Below, piece after piece: positions 10,449 to 19,499 of a stretch of DNA of 48,256 bases. Source of the DNA: Herbinix sp. (GTDB lineage Bacteria; Bacillota; Clostridia; Lachnospirales; Lachnospiraceae); the NCBI GenBank assembly GCA_029239235.1, contig JAQZBD010000002.1:1-48256 (forward strand). The letters are read 5' to 3'. Numbering within the stretch: position 1 is the first letter of the stretch; each line of letters starts with the position of its first letter. Under the pieces are notes generated by a model, which saw only the letters and a list, made by a program, of their open reading frames with translations, made no database searches and was not told the DNA's origin. The position numbers and the translations under genes were made by a program.

Positions 10449-10800
10449 CTGTGTATAATCTCCCTTCGCATAAAAGTATATAAATATATTAAAGATTCTT
10501 AGTATTAACCTTAATAAGCATTGTGAATTTGTTGATATCCCCGCAAAGCATTGAAAATCAAGGTTTTAGAGGTTAGGATAACATGTCTTATAACAGTAAG
10601 TTTTCCTGTGGACAAGATGATAATTAATAACATACAAAAATTGTAATAGTTTTTGTTAACAGAATATCAACGATTTATCAACCTAGTATCAACTTCGTAT
10701 CAACGGAAAATGAACCAAGGTGCTATCATCGGATATCATCTATCAATGAACTGATTAAGATTAATTAGACTCTGTTTCTTCTATATATAATTACATGTGA
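10449..10800. other. dnaA-dnaN intergenic region, candidate second part of a bipartite origin
   Basis: Holds a near-consensus DnaA box TGTGGACAA (10607-10615, one mismatch) followed by about 50 nt of very AT-rich sequence. Next come four TATCAAC copies starting at 10665, 10676, 10687 and 10698, exactly 11 bp apart. An opposite-strand GTTGATA occurs near 10529. In B. subtilis the unwinding element lies in the corresponding gap, so this is a candidate duplex-unwinding region. The role is inferred. Confidence 0.5.
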
Positions 10801-12156
10801 TTATTCTGGATTGATCTTCTTTATTAATACATCTATTGTATTATGTAATGATTGATCCTGCTCTATATCATTTGATACTTTGTCATAACCATGAAGGACC
10901 GTTGAATGATCCCTATTTCCAAGAGTTTTACCAATATCAGTAACGGACATATCGGTTAAACGACGGCATAAATACATTACAATCTGTCTTGGATAGGAAA
11001 CACTTCGGCTCTTATCCTTAGAATAAATATCAGCCGGAGTAATATTGTGATGTTCTGCTACTACTTCCACAATTAACTCAGCGGTGATAACCTTTTTCTC
11101 ATTTGGTGAAATAATATCTTGCAAAGCTTCTTCTGCCAGCAATAAATTAAGCTCTCTTTTCTTAAGACGGGAGAAAGCGACAATCTTAGTTAAAGCTCCT
11201 TCTAGCTCACGAATATTAGACTTAATGTTCGTTGCTATATATCGCATCACTTCTTCATCTACTTTTAAACCATCAAGCTCTTCTTTTTTACGAAGAATTG
11301 CCATTCTTGTTTCATAATCAGGAGATTGAATATCTGCAAGTAAGCCATGTTCAAAGCGTGAACGAAGCCTGTCCTCCAAAGTAAGCATTTCCTTCGGCGG
11401 ACGATCACTGGAGATTATGATTTGTCTCTTAGATTCATGTAACGTATTAAAGGTATGGAAAAACTCTTCCTGAGTTCGTTCCTTACCTATGATAAATTGG
11501 ATATCATCGATTAATAAGATATCAATTGATCTATATTTATCCCTGAATTGAGTTGTTGTATTCTTTTGAATTGCATCAATCAACTCATTGGTAAATTTCT
11601 CACTGGTAACATAAAGTACCTTTGTATCAGGATTTTGATTCAATACAAAATGAGCTATAGAGTGCATAAGATGGGTTTTACCAAGACCTACGCCACCGTA
11701 AATAAATAATGGATTATAGATTTCTCCTGGATTTTCTGCTACTGCGAGAGCCGCCGCTCTGGCAAATTCATTGTTACCTCCGACCACGAAGGTATCAAAA
11801 GTATATCTGGCATTTAAAAATGTCGGTCCATTATTGCTTTTCTTTTTAGGAGCTGTTGGCTCTGTAGACTTTTTCTCCTGATCGATCTGGCTTTGCAGAA
11901 CAAACCTTATCTCATAAGGCTCATTCATAATCTCTTCTATTGACACCTTTAATAGTAATTCATATTTATTGCGAATAATATTAATACTTGGAGGACCGAT
12001 GCGTTCATCATTAATAAGAATAGTAATAACATGATCAACTACATCATATACCTTAAGTGGTTTTAGCCAAGTGTTATATGATACATCAGTTATTCCGTAT
12101 TCTGCTATCAAATTTTTTAAAATTTCATCCCATTTTGATTGAATTAGACTCTTCAT
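10801..12156 (-). CDS. dnaA: Chromosomal replication initiator protein DnaA
   Basis: A 451-residue initiator. Domain I (about 1-90) is followed by a short Lys/Pro-rich linker. The AAA+ domain has Walker A GGVGLGKTHLM near residue 155 and Walker B ILLIDDIQFI near residue 215. The C-terminal helix-turn-helix contains the DnaA signature VTDIGKTLGNRDHSTVLHGY. The start at 12156 (MKSLIQSKW) is chosen because GGAGG lies 5 nt upstream; the in-frame ATG four codons earlier contains that GGAGG. It binds the DnaA boxes just upstream and heads the leftward replication gene cluster; autoregulation is likely from the boxes in its promoter region. Confidence 0.98.
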   Translation of the reverse strand: MKSLIQSKWDEILKNLIAEYGITDVSYNTWLKPLKVYDVVDHVITILINDERIGPPSINIIRNKYELLLKVSIEEIMNEPYEIRFVLQSQIDQEKKSTEPTAPKKKSNNGPTFLNARYTFDTFVVGGNNEFARAAALAVAENPGEIYNPLFIYGGVGLGKTHLMHSIAHFVLNQNPDTKVLYVTSEKFTNELIDAIQKNTTTQFRDKYRSIDILLIDDIQFIIGKERTQEEFFHTFNTLHESKRQIIISSDRPPKEMLTLEDRLRSRFEHGLLADIQSPDYETRMAILRKKEELDGLKVDEEVMRYIATNIKSNIRELEGALTKIVAFSRLKKRELNLLLAEEALQDIISPNEKKVITAELIVEVVAEHHNITPADIYSKDKSRSVSYPRQIVMYLCRRLTDMSVTDIGKTLGNRDHSTVLHGYDKVSNDIEQDQSLHNTIDVLIKKINPE

Positions 12157-12188
12157 TGTTTCCTCCATAAATACTCACTAAGATATAT

Positions 12189-12217
12189 ATTATAACAAAA
12201 GGATTAAATTTTCAATG
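12189..12217 (-). promoter_or_regulatory. Candidate dnaA promoter
   Basis: Minus-strand -10 box TATAAT (12189-12194) about 35 nt upstream of the dnaA start. A TTGAAA-like -35 can be drawn only with a short 15-nt spacer, so the -35 is weak. DnaA boxes begin about 40 nt farther upstream. Confidence 0.45.
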
Positions 12218-12250
12218 GTTAATATGCCTAAGTTTACTTTTCGTGCTGTT

Positions 12251-12427
12251 TGTGGACGAGTGGATAAAGAATTTGACATTACCCACAACCCTAAAATGTT
12301 AATAAAATGCTGTAAAACATGAACCTTGAGGGGAATTTGAGAACAGTTTATCCACAAAATACAAAAAGTTATCAACAAATGTGCATATATATAAGGAAAT
12401 AATACAATTTTTGTGGATTGTGGATAA
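12251..12427. other. oriC: oriC: DnaA-box cluster between dnaA and rpmH
   Basis: Two perfect DnaA boxes: TTATCCACA at 12348-12356 and its complement TGTGGATAA at 12419-12427. One-mismatch boxes are AGTGGATAA (12259-12267), TTACCCACA (12279-12287) and TTATCAACA (12369-12377). Weaker TGTGGACGA (12251-12259) and TGTGGATTG (12412-12420) adjoin these. The cluster lies in the dnaA-rpmH gap, the standard Firmicute origin site, and genes on both sides are transcribed away from it. Confidence 0.88.
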
Positions 12428-12449
12428 GTGGCAAAAACAAAAGATTTAC

Positions 12450-12478
12450 TTGACGTGGACATGTATTACGAATATAAT
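12450..12478 (+). promoter_or_regulatory. Sigma-A promoter of rpmH
   Basis: TTGACG (12450-12455), a 17-nt spacer and TATAAT (12473-12478). It starts 22 nt beyond the last DnaA box, leaving a 5' untranslated region of about 115 nt before rpmH. Confidence 0.85.
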
Positions 12479-12600
12479 AGACGTGATATTCCAAAATACC
12501 AAAAATAAAATAGATAAAGTTCGCTTATCATTTTGCACGGGTAAACAAAGTGAATCAGAAAACTGATTCATTTGTCATGAATTAAAGGAGGTGCAGAGTT

Positions 12601-12735
12601 ATGAAAATGACATTCCAACCTAAAAAGAGATCACACTCAAGAGTGCATGGTTTTAGAGCAAGAATGGCAACAGCTAACGGCAGAAAAGTATTATCTGCTA
12701 GAAGAGCAAAAGGAAGAAAGAAGTTATCCGCATAG
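12601..12735 (+). CDS. rpmH: Ribosomal protein L34
   Basis: The classic 44-residue L34: [18 protein letters not shown] at the start, an [17 protein letters not shown] core and a KKLSA end, extremely rich in Arg and Lys. It is part of the large ribosomal subunit. AAAGGAGGTG lies 8 nt upstream. A terminator follows directly, so most transcripts probably stop before rnpA. Confidence 0.98.
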   Translation: MKMTFQPKKRSHSRVHGFRARMATANGRKVLSARRAKGRKKLSA

Positions 12736-12757
12736 GTCGCAATTATGTGACCTTTTC
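12735..12757 (+). terminator. Terminator after rpmH
   Basis: GGTCGCA (12735-12741) and TGTGACC (12746-12752) form a 7-bp stem with a 4-nt loop, followed by TTTTCTT. It overlaps the last base of the rpmH stop codon. Confidence 0.7.
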
Positions 12758-12777
12758 TTCTATTGCGTAAGCAAAAT

Positions 12778-13090
12778 TTTTTTGTCTATACAGAAATATA
12801 TTGCTTAGACAAAATTTCCGCGTAAATAATAATTATCAAGGGGTTAATACTTAGTGAACAGTTTAATTAACTGGGCTTAAGTTATTTACTTGAAGTTACG
12901 ATGAAAAAATACGCGAGCGTGGCTAACTGTGGCCATAAGGGAACGCTAGTGGAGCGATCCGTGTATTTGTTTTAAGTATGAAATTACATCAATAATTCGT
13001 ATGGTGAAACAAGTGAATTTTTAACAAGTGAATTGATTACTAGAGCGGCACGAAATACCTTGTCGTTCTGTTTTCGTTCACTTGTAGATT
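12778..13090 (+). other. Structured, gene-free leader between rpmH and rnpA
   Basis: About 310 nt with no plausible gene but several inverted repeats. A TTTTGTCTA/TAGACAAAA hairpin lies near 12780-12815. A nested structure at 12907-12968 has outer AAATAC/GTATTT, inner AGCGT (12916-12920)/ACGCT (12943-12947) and innermost TGGC/GGCCA. A third pair, AAGTGAA/TTCACTT, lies near 13027-13083. It could be an attenuating leader of rnpA or a small non-coding RNA. No known RNA family was recognised. Confidence 0.4.
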
Positions 13091-13127
13091 AATTCATATG
13101 CTTCATTGGGAAAAGGCAAAGTTTAAA

Positions 13128-13478
13128 ATGAAATATTCCGAAGCGTTAAAAAAGAATGAGGATTTTAAAGAAATTTACCGTACCGGGAAATCATATGCGA
13201 ATAAATATTTGATTATGTATGTGAAAATGAACAATACTAATAGTAACCGAATTGGAATATCGGTAAGCAAAAAGGTAGGTAATAGTGTTATCAGACATCG
13301 GATAACCAGATTGATAAGAGAAAGTTATCGATTATCAGAGGATAACTTTGTAAACGGTTTGGATATAATCGTTGTGGCAAGAGTAGGTGCCAAAGGGAAA
13401 GATTACAATGAGATTCAAAGTGCATTGTTACACCTGATGAAACTCCATAAGATAGGGACAGAAACGAGTAAAATCTGA
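13128..13478 (+). CDS. rnpA: Ribonuclease P protein component
   Basis: A 116-residue basic protein that assists the RNase P RNA in trimming tRNA 5' ends. It shows the expected N-terminus ([20 protein letters not shown]) and the RNR-like signature in [29 protein letters not shown]. The start at 13128 matches family N-termini; an in-frame ATG ten codons earlier would add an atypical extension. It is not tightly coupled to rpmH: 392 nt and a terminator intervene. yidD follows after 40 nt. Confidence 0.96.
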   Translation: MKYSEALKKNEDFKEIYRTGKSYANKYLIMYVKMNNTNSNRIGISVSKKVGNSVIRHRITRLIRESYRLSEDNFVNGLDIIVVARVGAKGKDYNEIQSALLHLMKLHKIGTETSKI

Positions 13479-13518
13479 TACTACTAGTAGAGAGAATCAG
13501 TGTAGGGGTATAGAAGTG

Positions 13519-13731
13519 ATGTTAAAGAAAATAATTATATTGATGGTAAAGTTTTATCGAAAATATATTTCTCCTCTTAAGAGGCCCAGTTGTATCTATA
13601 CACCTACTTGCTCTTTATATGCTTTAGAAGCGTTGGATAAATATGGAGCAATTAAGGGAACATATTTAACTGTGAGAAGAATTCTAAGATGTCATCCATT
13701 TCACCGGGGAGGATATGATCCGGTGCCGTAG
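13519..13731 (+). CDS. yidD: Membrane protein insertion efficiency factor YidD
   Basis: A 70-residue member of the haemolytic-domain family that aids YidC-dependent membrane insertion. The motif [20 protein letters not shown] with its cysteines, and the later [18 protein letters not shown], are diagnostic. An N-terminal hydrophobic/amphipathic helix precedes them. The ATG at 13519 is used; a GTG one codon earlier is equally spaced or better spaced from the GGGG upstream. It lies between rnpA and yidC as usual. Confidence 0.95.
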   Translation: MLKKIIILMVKFYRKYISPLKRPSCIYTPTCSLYALEALDKYGAIKGTYLTVRRILRCHPFHRGGYDPVP

Positions 13732-13796
13732 ATAGGTAAGAGAATTGTATGTTAATTTAAAGTCGTTGGGACTTAAGCTCTAAGGAGGAAAATTAA

Positions 13797-15056
13797 TTGG
13801 TTATTACGTTATTAACTAAAACAGAAGGGTGGCTAGGACCCTTTGCTTACATTTTTGGTGAGATTATGAATGGAATATACGGATTTTTTAGTATGTTCGG
13901 TATTCATAATATAGCACTATCTATTATTATATTTACATTCATTACTCGAGCATTAATGATTCCCTTAACCATTAAACAACAGAAATTTACGAAACTTTCA
14001 TCTATAATGAATCCTGAGATTCAGAAGGTTCAAGCAAAGTATAAAGGAAAAAAAGATGAGGTTTCTTTGAGAAAGCAACAAGAAGAAACACAAGTGATAT
14101 ATGAAAAGTACGGTGCAAACCCGGCTGCAGGCTGTTTACCAATGTTAATTACCCTGCCAATCATGTTTGCATTATATGCCGTTATTAATAATATTCCTGC
14201 TTATGTTGATCCAGTATATAAATTATATGAATATATTGCATTACAGGTTATGCAGGCGCCAGATTATACAACAACCTTGGCAACACTTGCTGAAGGCTTA
14301 AAGAGTGTAAAAATTCCTACAGATCTGACAACAGTTCCGGCTGTTATTGATGTGTTGAAGCATTTTAATGCAAACCTCTGGAATCAGTTTGTAACAAGCT
14401 TTCCTGATATTCAAAGCAATGTTGTAAATGGTAGTATGACAGTTACAGATGCCATTGCTAATATTAGTCAGGTTAATAGCTTTTTAGGTTTTAATATTTC
14501 TAATCCTCCGGGATGGAAATTCCCTGCAATCTTAATTCCAATTCTTGCAGGTGGTTTACAATTTGTGCAGACGAAGCAAATACAAGTAAAAGTCGACAAT
14601 AAAGACAATCCAATGGCAGCATCCATGAATTCTATGAATGTTTTGATGCCGATTATGTCTGCATTCTTTGCAGTGACTTTCCCGATTGGTATTGGTCTTT
14701 ACTGGATTACCTCCAGTGTATTTGCAATTGTTCAGCAGTTCTTTGTAAATAAGTATATGGAACGGGTCGATGTAAATGAGCTGATTAAGAAGAATCTCAC
14801 AAAACAGAGCAAAAAACAGACGAAAAAGAAAGCATATCTGGAATCAAAGGGTCTATCAATGGCAGACCTGGCAAGAACTCAGACAAAGAATATCGAGACT
14901 TCTGTAAAGGAGAAGACAGAGTCAAATGTTTCAAGTGAGAGCGAAAGCAATAATGCAGTAAGTGTAAGCCAGAAGAGTAAATCCTTAAATGGTTCTAAAA
15001 GTATCTCTGACATAGCGAACATTATGAATAGCAGAAGTGAAAAGGGGGATAAATAG
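13797..15056 (+). CDS. yidC: Membrane protein insertase YidC/OxaA
   Basis: A 419-residue insertase of the YidC/Oxa1 family that inserts membrane proteins with or after Sec. It starts with TTG, preceded by AAGGAGG at 8 nt. No lipoprotein signal is visible, unlike Bacillus SpoIIIJ. The first membrane helix (about 32-55) carries the functional arginine in FTFITRALMIPL, followed by the cytosolic coiled hairpin. A long external stretch (about 125-230) lies between helices, larger than in Bacillus. Later helices include PIMSAFFAVTFPIGIGLYW. The C-terminal 90 residues or so are a Lys/Ser-rich cytosolic tail, probably for ribosome contact. jag begins 2 nt after its stop. Confidence 0.96.
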   Translation: MVITLLTKTEGWLGPFAYIFGEIMNGIYGFFSMFGIHNIALSIIIFTFITRALMIPLTIKQQKFTKLSSIMNPEIQKVQAKYKGKKDEVSLRKQQEETQVIYEKYGANPAAGCLPMLITLPIMFALYAVINNIPAYVDPVYKLYEYIALQVMQAPDYTTTLATLAEGLKSVKIPTDLTTVPAVIDVLKHFNANLWNQFVTSFPDIQSNVVNGSMTVTDAIANISQVNSFLGFNISNPPGWKFPAILIPILAGGLQFVQTKQIQVKVDNKDNPMAASMNSMNVLMPIMSAFFAVTFPIGIGLYWITSSVFAIVQQFFVNKYMERVDVNELIKKNLTKQSKKQTKKKAYLESKGLSMADLARTQTKNIETSVKEKTESNVSSESESNNAVSVSQKSKSLNGSKSISDIANIMNSRSEKGDK

Positions 15057-15058
15057 TC

Positions 15059-15970
15059 ATGGATTGGAAAGAAATATCCGGTAAAACAGTAGATGAAGCA
15101 ATCACTGTTGCTATGCTAGAATTAGGCGTTGCAATAGAAAATATGGAATATGAAGTGATTGAAAAGGAGACAAGCGGTTTTCTTGGTATGTTTGGAAAGC
15201 CAGCAAGAATTCGTGCAAGAGTTAAGGTTACTGTTGAAGGAACTACAAAGAAATTTCTTGAAGATGTTATTCGTGCAATGGGTGTGGAAGCAAAAGCGAT
15301 TGTTAATTATGATCAGGAAAATTCGACTATTGAAATCAATATAGACGGTGACGAAATGGGAGTTCTCATCGGTAAAAGAGGACAAACCTTAGACTCACTT
15401 CAGTATCTAATCAGCCTTGTTGTTAATAAAAATAGCGAAAACTATATTAAAGTGAAATTAGATACAGAAAATTATAGAGCAAGAAGAAAAGAAACCCTTG
15501 AAAACCTGGCTAAGAATATTGCTTATAAGGTAAAGAGGACAAGAAAGCCGGTATCTCTCGAGCCTATGAATCCTTATGAGAGAAGAATTATTCACTCTGC
15601 TTTACAGAATGATAAATTCGTTGAGACTTATTCTGAAGGTGAAGAGCCATATCGTAAGGTTGTTATTAATGTTAAAAAAGGGGTATATGAAAAACGATAT
15701 TCCAGTAACTATAATAATAATAATCATAGCAACAATAGCAATCATAGTAACAATAACAATAATAGCAACAATAACAGTACTAGTGGCGGTAATAATAGGA
15801 ATTCAAGTGGATATCGTAAAGATAATGCGGTTACAAACAAGAACTATAAGAAACCATATAATACTAGTAAAAGCGGATTTAACAAAAATTATAGCGCTGA
15901 TTATAAAAAAGACTACGAAAAGTATAAAGAGAGTAAAGAGAAAAAAGAAGAGACAGTTGAGACTATGTAA
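15059..15970 (+). CDS. jag: RNA-binding protein KhpB/Jag with an Asn-rich tail
   Basis: A 303-residue SpoIIIJ-associated protein. The Jag_N domain (1-55) includes SGFLGMFGKPARIRA; a KH domain at about 75-155 has IGKRGQTLDSLQYL; the R3H domain follows (RRIIHSALQND, about 178-210). Beyond residue 220 is a low-complexity tail of Asn, Ser and His, then a Lys/Tyr/Glu-rich end. KhpB works with KhpA as a global RNA-binding regulator of cell wall and division genes. The Asn-rich tail is encoded by repeated AAT/AAC/AGC codons and is unusual for the family. The ATG has AAGGGGG upstream. Confidence 0.93.
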   Translation: MDWKEISGKTVDEAITVAMLELGVAIENMEYEVIEKETSGFLGMFGKPARIRARVKVTVEGTTKKFLEDVIRAMGVEAKAIVNYDQENSTIEINIDGDEMGVLIGKRGQTLDSLQYLISLVVNKNSENYIKVKLDTENYRARRKETLENLAKNIAYKVKRTRKPVSLEPMNPYERRIIHSALQNDKFVETYSEGEEPYRKVVINVKKGVYEKRYSSNYNNNNHSNNSNHSNNNNNSNNNSTSGGNNRNSSGYRKDNAVTNKNYKKPYNTSKSGFNKNYSADYKKDYEKYKESKEKKEETVETM

Positions 15971-15986
15971 TGGTTTTGTATGTTGA

Positions 15987-16030
15987 AAAAGGGGTGTTTT
16001 AAAGTAGAGCATACTTTAAAACACCTTTTC
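15987..16030 (+). terminator. Stem-loop terminator after jag
   Basis: Arms 15987-16006 and 16012-16030 form an almost perfect stem of about 19 bp with a 5-nt loop. A- and T-rich arm ends make it a terminator for the yidC-jag transcript. mnmE begins some 85 nt later. Confidence 0.75.
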
Positions 16031-16115
16031 AGCATTTTAGAAATCACATTAGAGATAGGGTCAAGTATTAATGTAATATAGAATTATATGAAATATTCAT
16101 AACGGAGGGATGATG

Positions 16116-17492
16116 GTGAAGACAGATACAATAGCAGCGATTGCTACAGGCATGAGTAATGCCGGAATAAGTATAGTTAGAATCAGTGGAAATAATGCAT
16201 TTGATATAATAGATCGAATATATCAATCAAAGTCTGGCAAGAAAATATTATCAAAGGAAAATAGCCATACCCTACATTATGGATATCTTATTGATGAGGA
16301 CCAGATGATTGATGAGGTGATGGTGGCAATTATGAAGGCACCGTCTACTTATACAAGAGAGGATACGGTTGAGATTAATTGTCATGGTGGTATTGTTGTC
16401 ACTAGAAAAATATTAGAAACAGTTCTTAAATATGGTGCAAGAATTGCTGAGCCAGGTGAGTTTACAAAACGAGCATTCTTAAATGGCCGTATTGATTTAT
16501 CGAGGGCCGAGGCAGTATGCGATATTATTCATGCAAAGAACGAATTAGCATTAAAAAACTCACTCAATCAATTAAGAGGGAAGGTATTTGAGTTAATTCA
16601 GATGCTAAGAGAAAAGATACTTCGTGATATAGCGTTTATAGAAGCAGCACTTGATGATCCAGAGCATATCAGTTTAGAGGGCTTTGACTCAGAATTAATG
16701 CTTCATTTGGAGGAAGAATACCGGGAAATAGATCGGTTGATACAGGAATCGAAGAATGGTAAAATCATTAAGGAAGGCATAAGGACTGTAATTGTAGGTA
16801 AACCGAATGCTGGAAAATCAAGTCTGTTAAATAGCCTGGTAGGTGAGGATCGAGCTATTGTCACAGATATAGCTGGTACTACTAGGGATACCTTAGAAGA
16901 GACCATAAATTTGAATGGTATTATATTAAATATAATTGATACGGCAGGAATTCGTGATACCGATGACATAATAGAGAAAATGGGTGTCGATAAGGCTCTG
17001 CGGATATTATCTGAGGCAGATTTAATTATATTTGTACTTGATTCTTCTACGGACATGGATGAGAATGACTCTTCCATTCTGGATATGTTAAGAGATAGAA
17101 AAGCTATTTTATTGCTAAATAAATCTGATCTGGATGCAAAAATTACCATAGATGATATAAAAAGTAAGACGGAGCATCCTATCATCAGTACTTCTATTAA
17201 AGAAAATTCTGGAATTGATCAATTACAGAGTGTAATTAAAGATATGTTTTTTGGCGGAGAGTTGTCCTTCAATGAGGATATTTATATTACGAATGAAAGA
17301 CATAGAGAAGCATTTGTTGATTCCTTAGAAAGTATTAAGCAGGTTATGAATAGTGTTCGGGCTGGAATGCCGGAAGATTTTTATTCCATTGATCTAATGA
17401 ATGCTTACGAATCTCTAGGAAGTATCATTGGAGAAAATGTAGAAGAAGATTTGGTTAATATGATTTTCAAAGAATTCTGTATGGGTAAATAG
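16116..17492 (+). CDS. mnmE: tRNA uridine-5-carboxymethylaminomethyl modification GTPase MnmE
   Basis: A 458-residue GTPase that, with MnmG, modifies U34 of certain tRNAs. The N-terminal folate-binding domain begins KTDTIAAIATG. The central G domain has Walker A GKPNAGKSSLLN (about 225), the G2 region AGTTRDT, DTAGIRDT and NKSD. The C-terminal helical domain ends in FCMGK, with the conserved cysteine. GGAGGG lies so close to the ATGs at 16110 and 16113 that a GTG at 16116 (7-nt spacing, giving MKTDTIAA) is the likely start. It is followed by mnmG. Confidence 0.97.
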   Translation: MKTDTIAAIATGMSNAGISIVRISGNNAFDIIDRIYQSKSGKKILSKENSHTLHYGYLIDEDQMIDEVMVAIMKAPSTYTREDTVEINCHGGIVVTRKILETVLKYGARIAEPGEFTKRAFLNGRIDLSRAEAVCDIIHAKNELALKNSLNQLRGKVFELIQMLREKILRDIAFIEAALDDPEHISLEGFDSELMLHLEEEYREIDRLIQESKNGKIIKEGIRTVIVGKPNAGKSSLLNSLVGEDRAIVTDIAGTTRDTLEETINLNGIILNIIDTAGIRDTDDIIEKMGVDKALRILSEADLIIFVLDSSTDMDENDSSILDMLRDRKAILLLNKSDLDAKITIDDIKSKTEHPIISTSIKENSGIDQLQSVIKDMFFGGELSFNEDIYITNERHREAFVDSLESIKQVMNSVRAGMPEDFYSIDLMNAYESLGSIIGENVEEDLVNMIFKEFCMGK

Positions 17493-17576
17493 AAAATATT
17501 TATGTTCAATAAGAAAACCAAAAATGAATTCGGATGGAATTAAACAGACAAACATAGATTAGTAATGGAGGAAAGT

Positions 17577-19454
17577 ATGTCTTACGTATATGAAAGTTAT
17601 GATGTTATTGTTGTAGGAGCCGGACATGCTGGATGTGAGGCGGCCCTTGCTACTGCGCGTTTATCATTAAATACATTAATGTTTACTGTTAGCGTTGACA
17701 GTATAGCAATGATGCCTTGTAACCCAAATATCGGAGGAACTTCTAAGGGCCACTTGGTACGTGAAATTGACGCCCTTGGTGGTGAAATGGGAAAGAATAT
17801 AGATAAGACTTATATTCAATCTAAAATGTTAAATATATCAAAAGGACCGGCAGTTCATTCTCTGCGCGCTCAGGCTGATAAGCAGGAGTATTCAAGGTCT
17901 ATGAGAAATGTATTAGAAAATACACCAAACCTAGTAATTAAACAGGGCGAGGTGACAGAAATTCTTGCAGAGGATGGAAGAGTTACCGGAGTAAAAACAT
18001 TCTCAGGTGCTGTGTATCCCTGCAGGGCGGTTATTTTATGTACCGGTACGTATTTAAACGCGAGATGTATTTATGGGGATATTGTAAATTATACCGGACC
18101 TAATGGTTTACAGTCAGCCACACACTTAACAGATTCTTTAAAGGCCCTTGGAATTGATATGTATCGATTCAAAACGGGTACACCGGCAAGGATTGACAGA
18201 CGATCCATCGACTTTTCTAAGATGGAGGAGCAATTTGGAGATGAAAAGGTAGTTCCCTTTTCTTTTACAACAGACCCTCAGGAATTAAAGAAGGACCAGA
18301 TTTCTTGCTGGCTAACCTATACGAATGAAAAAACTCATGAAATAATTCGTGAAAACATAGATCGATCTCCTTTATATTCTGGAAATATAAAAGGTACCGG
18401 TCCAAGATACTGCCCATCCATAGAGGATAAGGTTGTAAAATTTGCTGATAAAGAGAGACATCAGGTCTTTATTGAACCAGAGGGAGTATTTACTAACGAG
18501 ATGTATATTGCAGGTATGTCAAGCTCATTACCGGAAGATGTACAGCTTCAGATGTATCGTTCCGTACCTGGACTTGAGAATGCTAATATTGTCAGAAACG
18601 CTTATGCAATTGAATATGATTGTATTAATCCTATGCAATTAAAACCAACATTGGAATTTAAGAATGTAGATGGGTTATTTGCAGGAGGACAGTTTAATGG
18701 AAGCTCGGGTTATGAGGAAGCAGCAGCTCAGGGCTTAGTTGCTGGTATAAATGCAGTAATGAAAATATTAGACAAAGATCCGTTAATAATTGATCGTTCA
18801 GAGGCGTACATTGGAGTTTTAATTGATGATCTTGTCACCAAAGAGACTCATGAACCATATCGAATGATGACATCACGGGCTGAATATCGTTTGATACTAA
18901 GACAAGATAATGCTGATATACGCTTAACAAGAAAAGGTTATGATGTTGGATTAATTTGTGAGGACCGCTATCAAAGGCTAGTACAAAAAGAGCAGCAAAT
19001 AGAAAAAGAAATCGAACGACTTGAGAAAACCGTTGTTGGTGCCAATAAAGTTGTTCAGGAGCTGTTAGAGAGCTACGGAAGTTCAATGCTTAATACTGCA
19101 TCAACACTGGCAGATTTAATACGAAGACCGGAGTTATCCTATGAGATTTTAGAATGCATTGATAGTAATAGGGTTATGCTGTCAGAGGATGTTATTGAAC
19201 AGGTTAATATAAATATAAAATATGATGGATATATTAAAAGACAGCTTAGACAAGTGGATCAATTCAAAAAATTGGAGAATCGAAGAATTCCTGATAATAT
19301 TGATTATATGGAAGTTCCAAGTTTAAGAATTGAGGCAAGACAGAAATTAATTAAGTTTAAACCTATTTCAATTGGACAAGCCTCTAGAATATCGGGTGTC
19401 TCACCTGCAGATGTATCAGTATTGTTAGTATATTTAACACAATACAAAACATAA
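17577..19454 (+). CDS. mnmG: tRNA uridine-5-carboxymethylaminomethyl modification enzyme MnmG (GidA)
   Basis: A 625-residue FAD-dependent partner of MnmE. The dinucleotide fold [16 protein letters not shown] lies at the N-terminus. Family blocks [21 protein letters not shown] and [13 protein letters not shown] are present, as are [14 protein letters not shown] and the C-terminal [16 protein letters not shown]. The start at 17577 (MSYVYESYD) is preferred because GGAGGAAAGT precedes it; the ATG four codons earlier contains that site. It lies 84 nt after mnmE, probably in the same transcript. Confidence 0.97.
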   Translation: MSYVYESYDVIVVGAGHAGCEAALATARLSLNTLMFTVSVDSIAMMPCNPNIGGTSKGHLVREIDALGGEMGKNIDKTYIQSKMLNISKGPAVHSLRAQADKQEYSRSMRNVLENTPNLVIKQGEVTEILAEDGRVTGVKTFSGAVYPCRAVILCTGTYLNARCIYGDIVNYTGPNGLQSATHLTDSLKALGIDMYRFKTGTPARIDRRSIDFSKMEEQFGDEKVVPFSFTTDPQELKKDQISCWLTYTNEKTHEIIRENIDRSPLYSGNIKGTGPRYCPSIEDKVVKFADKERHQVFIEPEGVFTNEMYIAGMSSSLPEDVQLQMYRSVPGLENANIVRNAYAIEYDCINPMQLKPTLEFKNVDGLFAGGQFNGSSGYEEAAAQGLVAGINAVMKILDKDPLIIDRSEAYIGVLIDDLVTKETHEPYRMMTSRAEYRLILRQDNADIRLTRKGYDVGLICEDRYQRLVQKEQQIEKEIERLEKTVVGANKVVQELLESYGSSMLNTASTLADLIRRPELSYEILECIDSNRVMLSEDVIEQVNINIKYDGYIKRQLRQVDQFKKLENRRIPDNIDYMEVPSLRIEARQKLIKFKPISIGQASRISGVSPADVSVLLVYLTQYKT

Positions 19455-19499
19455 GAACAACAATAGAGAACTGATTGAAAATTTATAAGATGACATATG

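Noticed and set aside
10616-10640. Possible DnaA-trio repeats after the TGTGGACAA box
   Set aside because: The triplets here (GAT GAT AAT) do not fit the published trio pattern convincingly in either orientation, so only AT-richness is reported.
12190-12462. 90-codon minus-strand frame across the origin
   Set aside because: It overlaps the DnaA-box cluster and has no Shine-Dalgarno sequence or protein-like features.
15576-15986. 136-codon frame overlapping the end of jag
   Set aside because: It is a frame-shifted reading of the Asn-rich repeat in jag, giving an Ile/Thr repeat.
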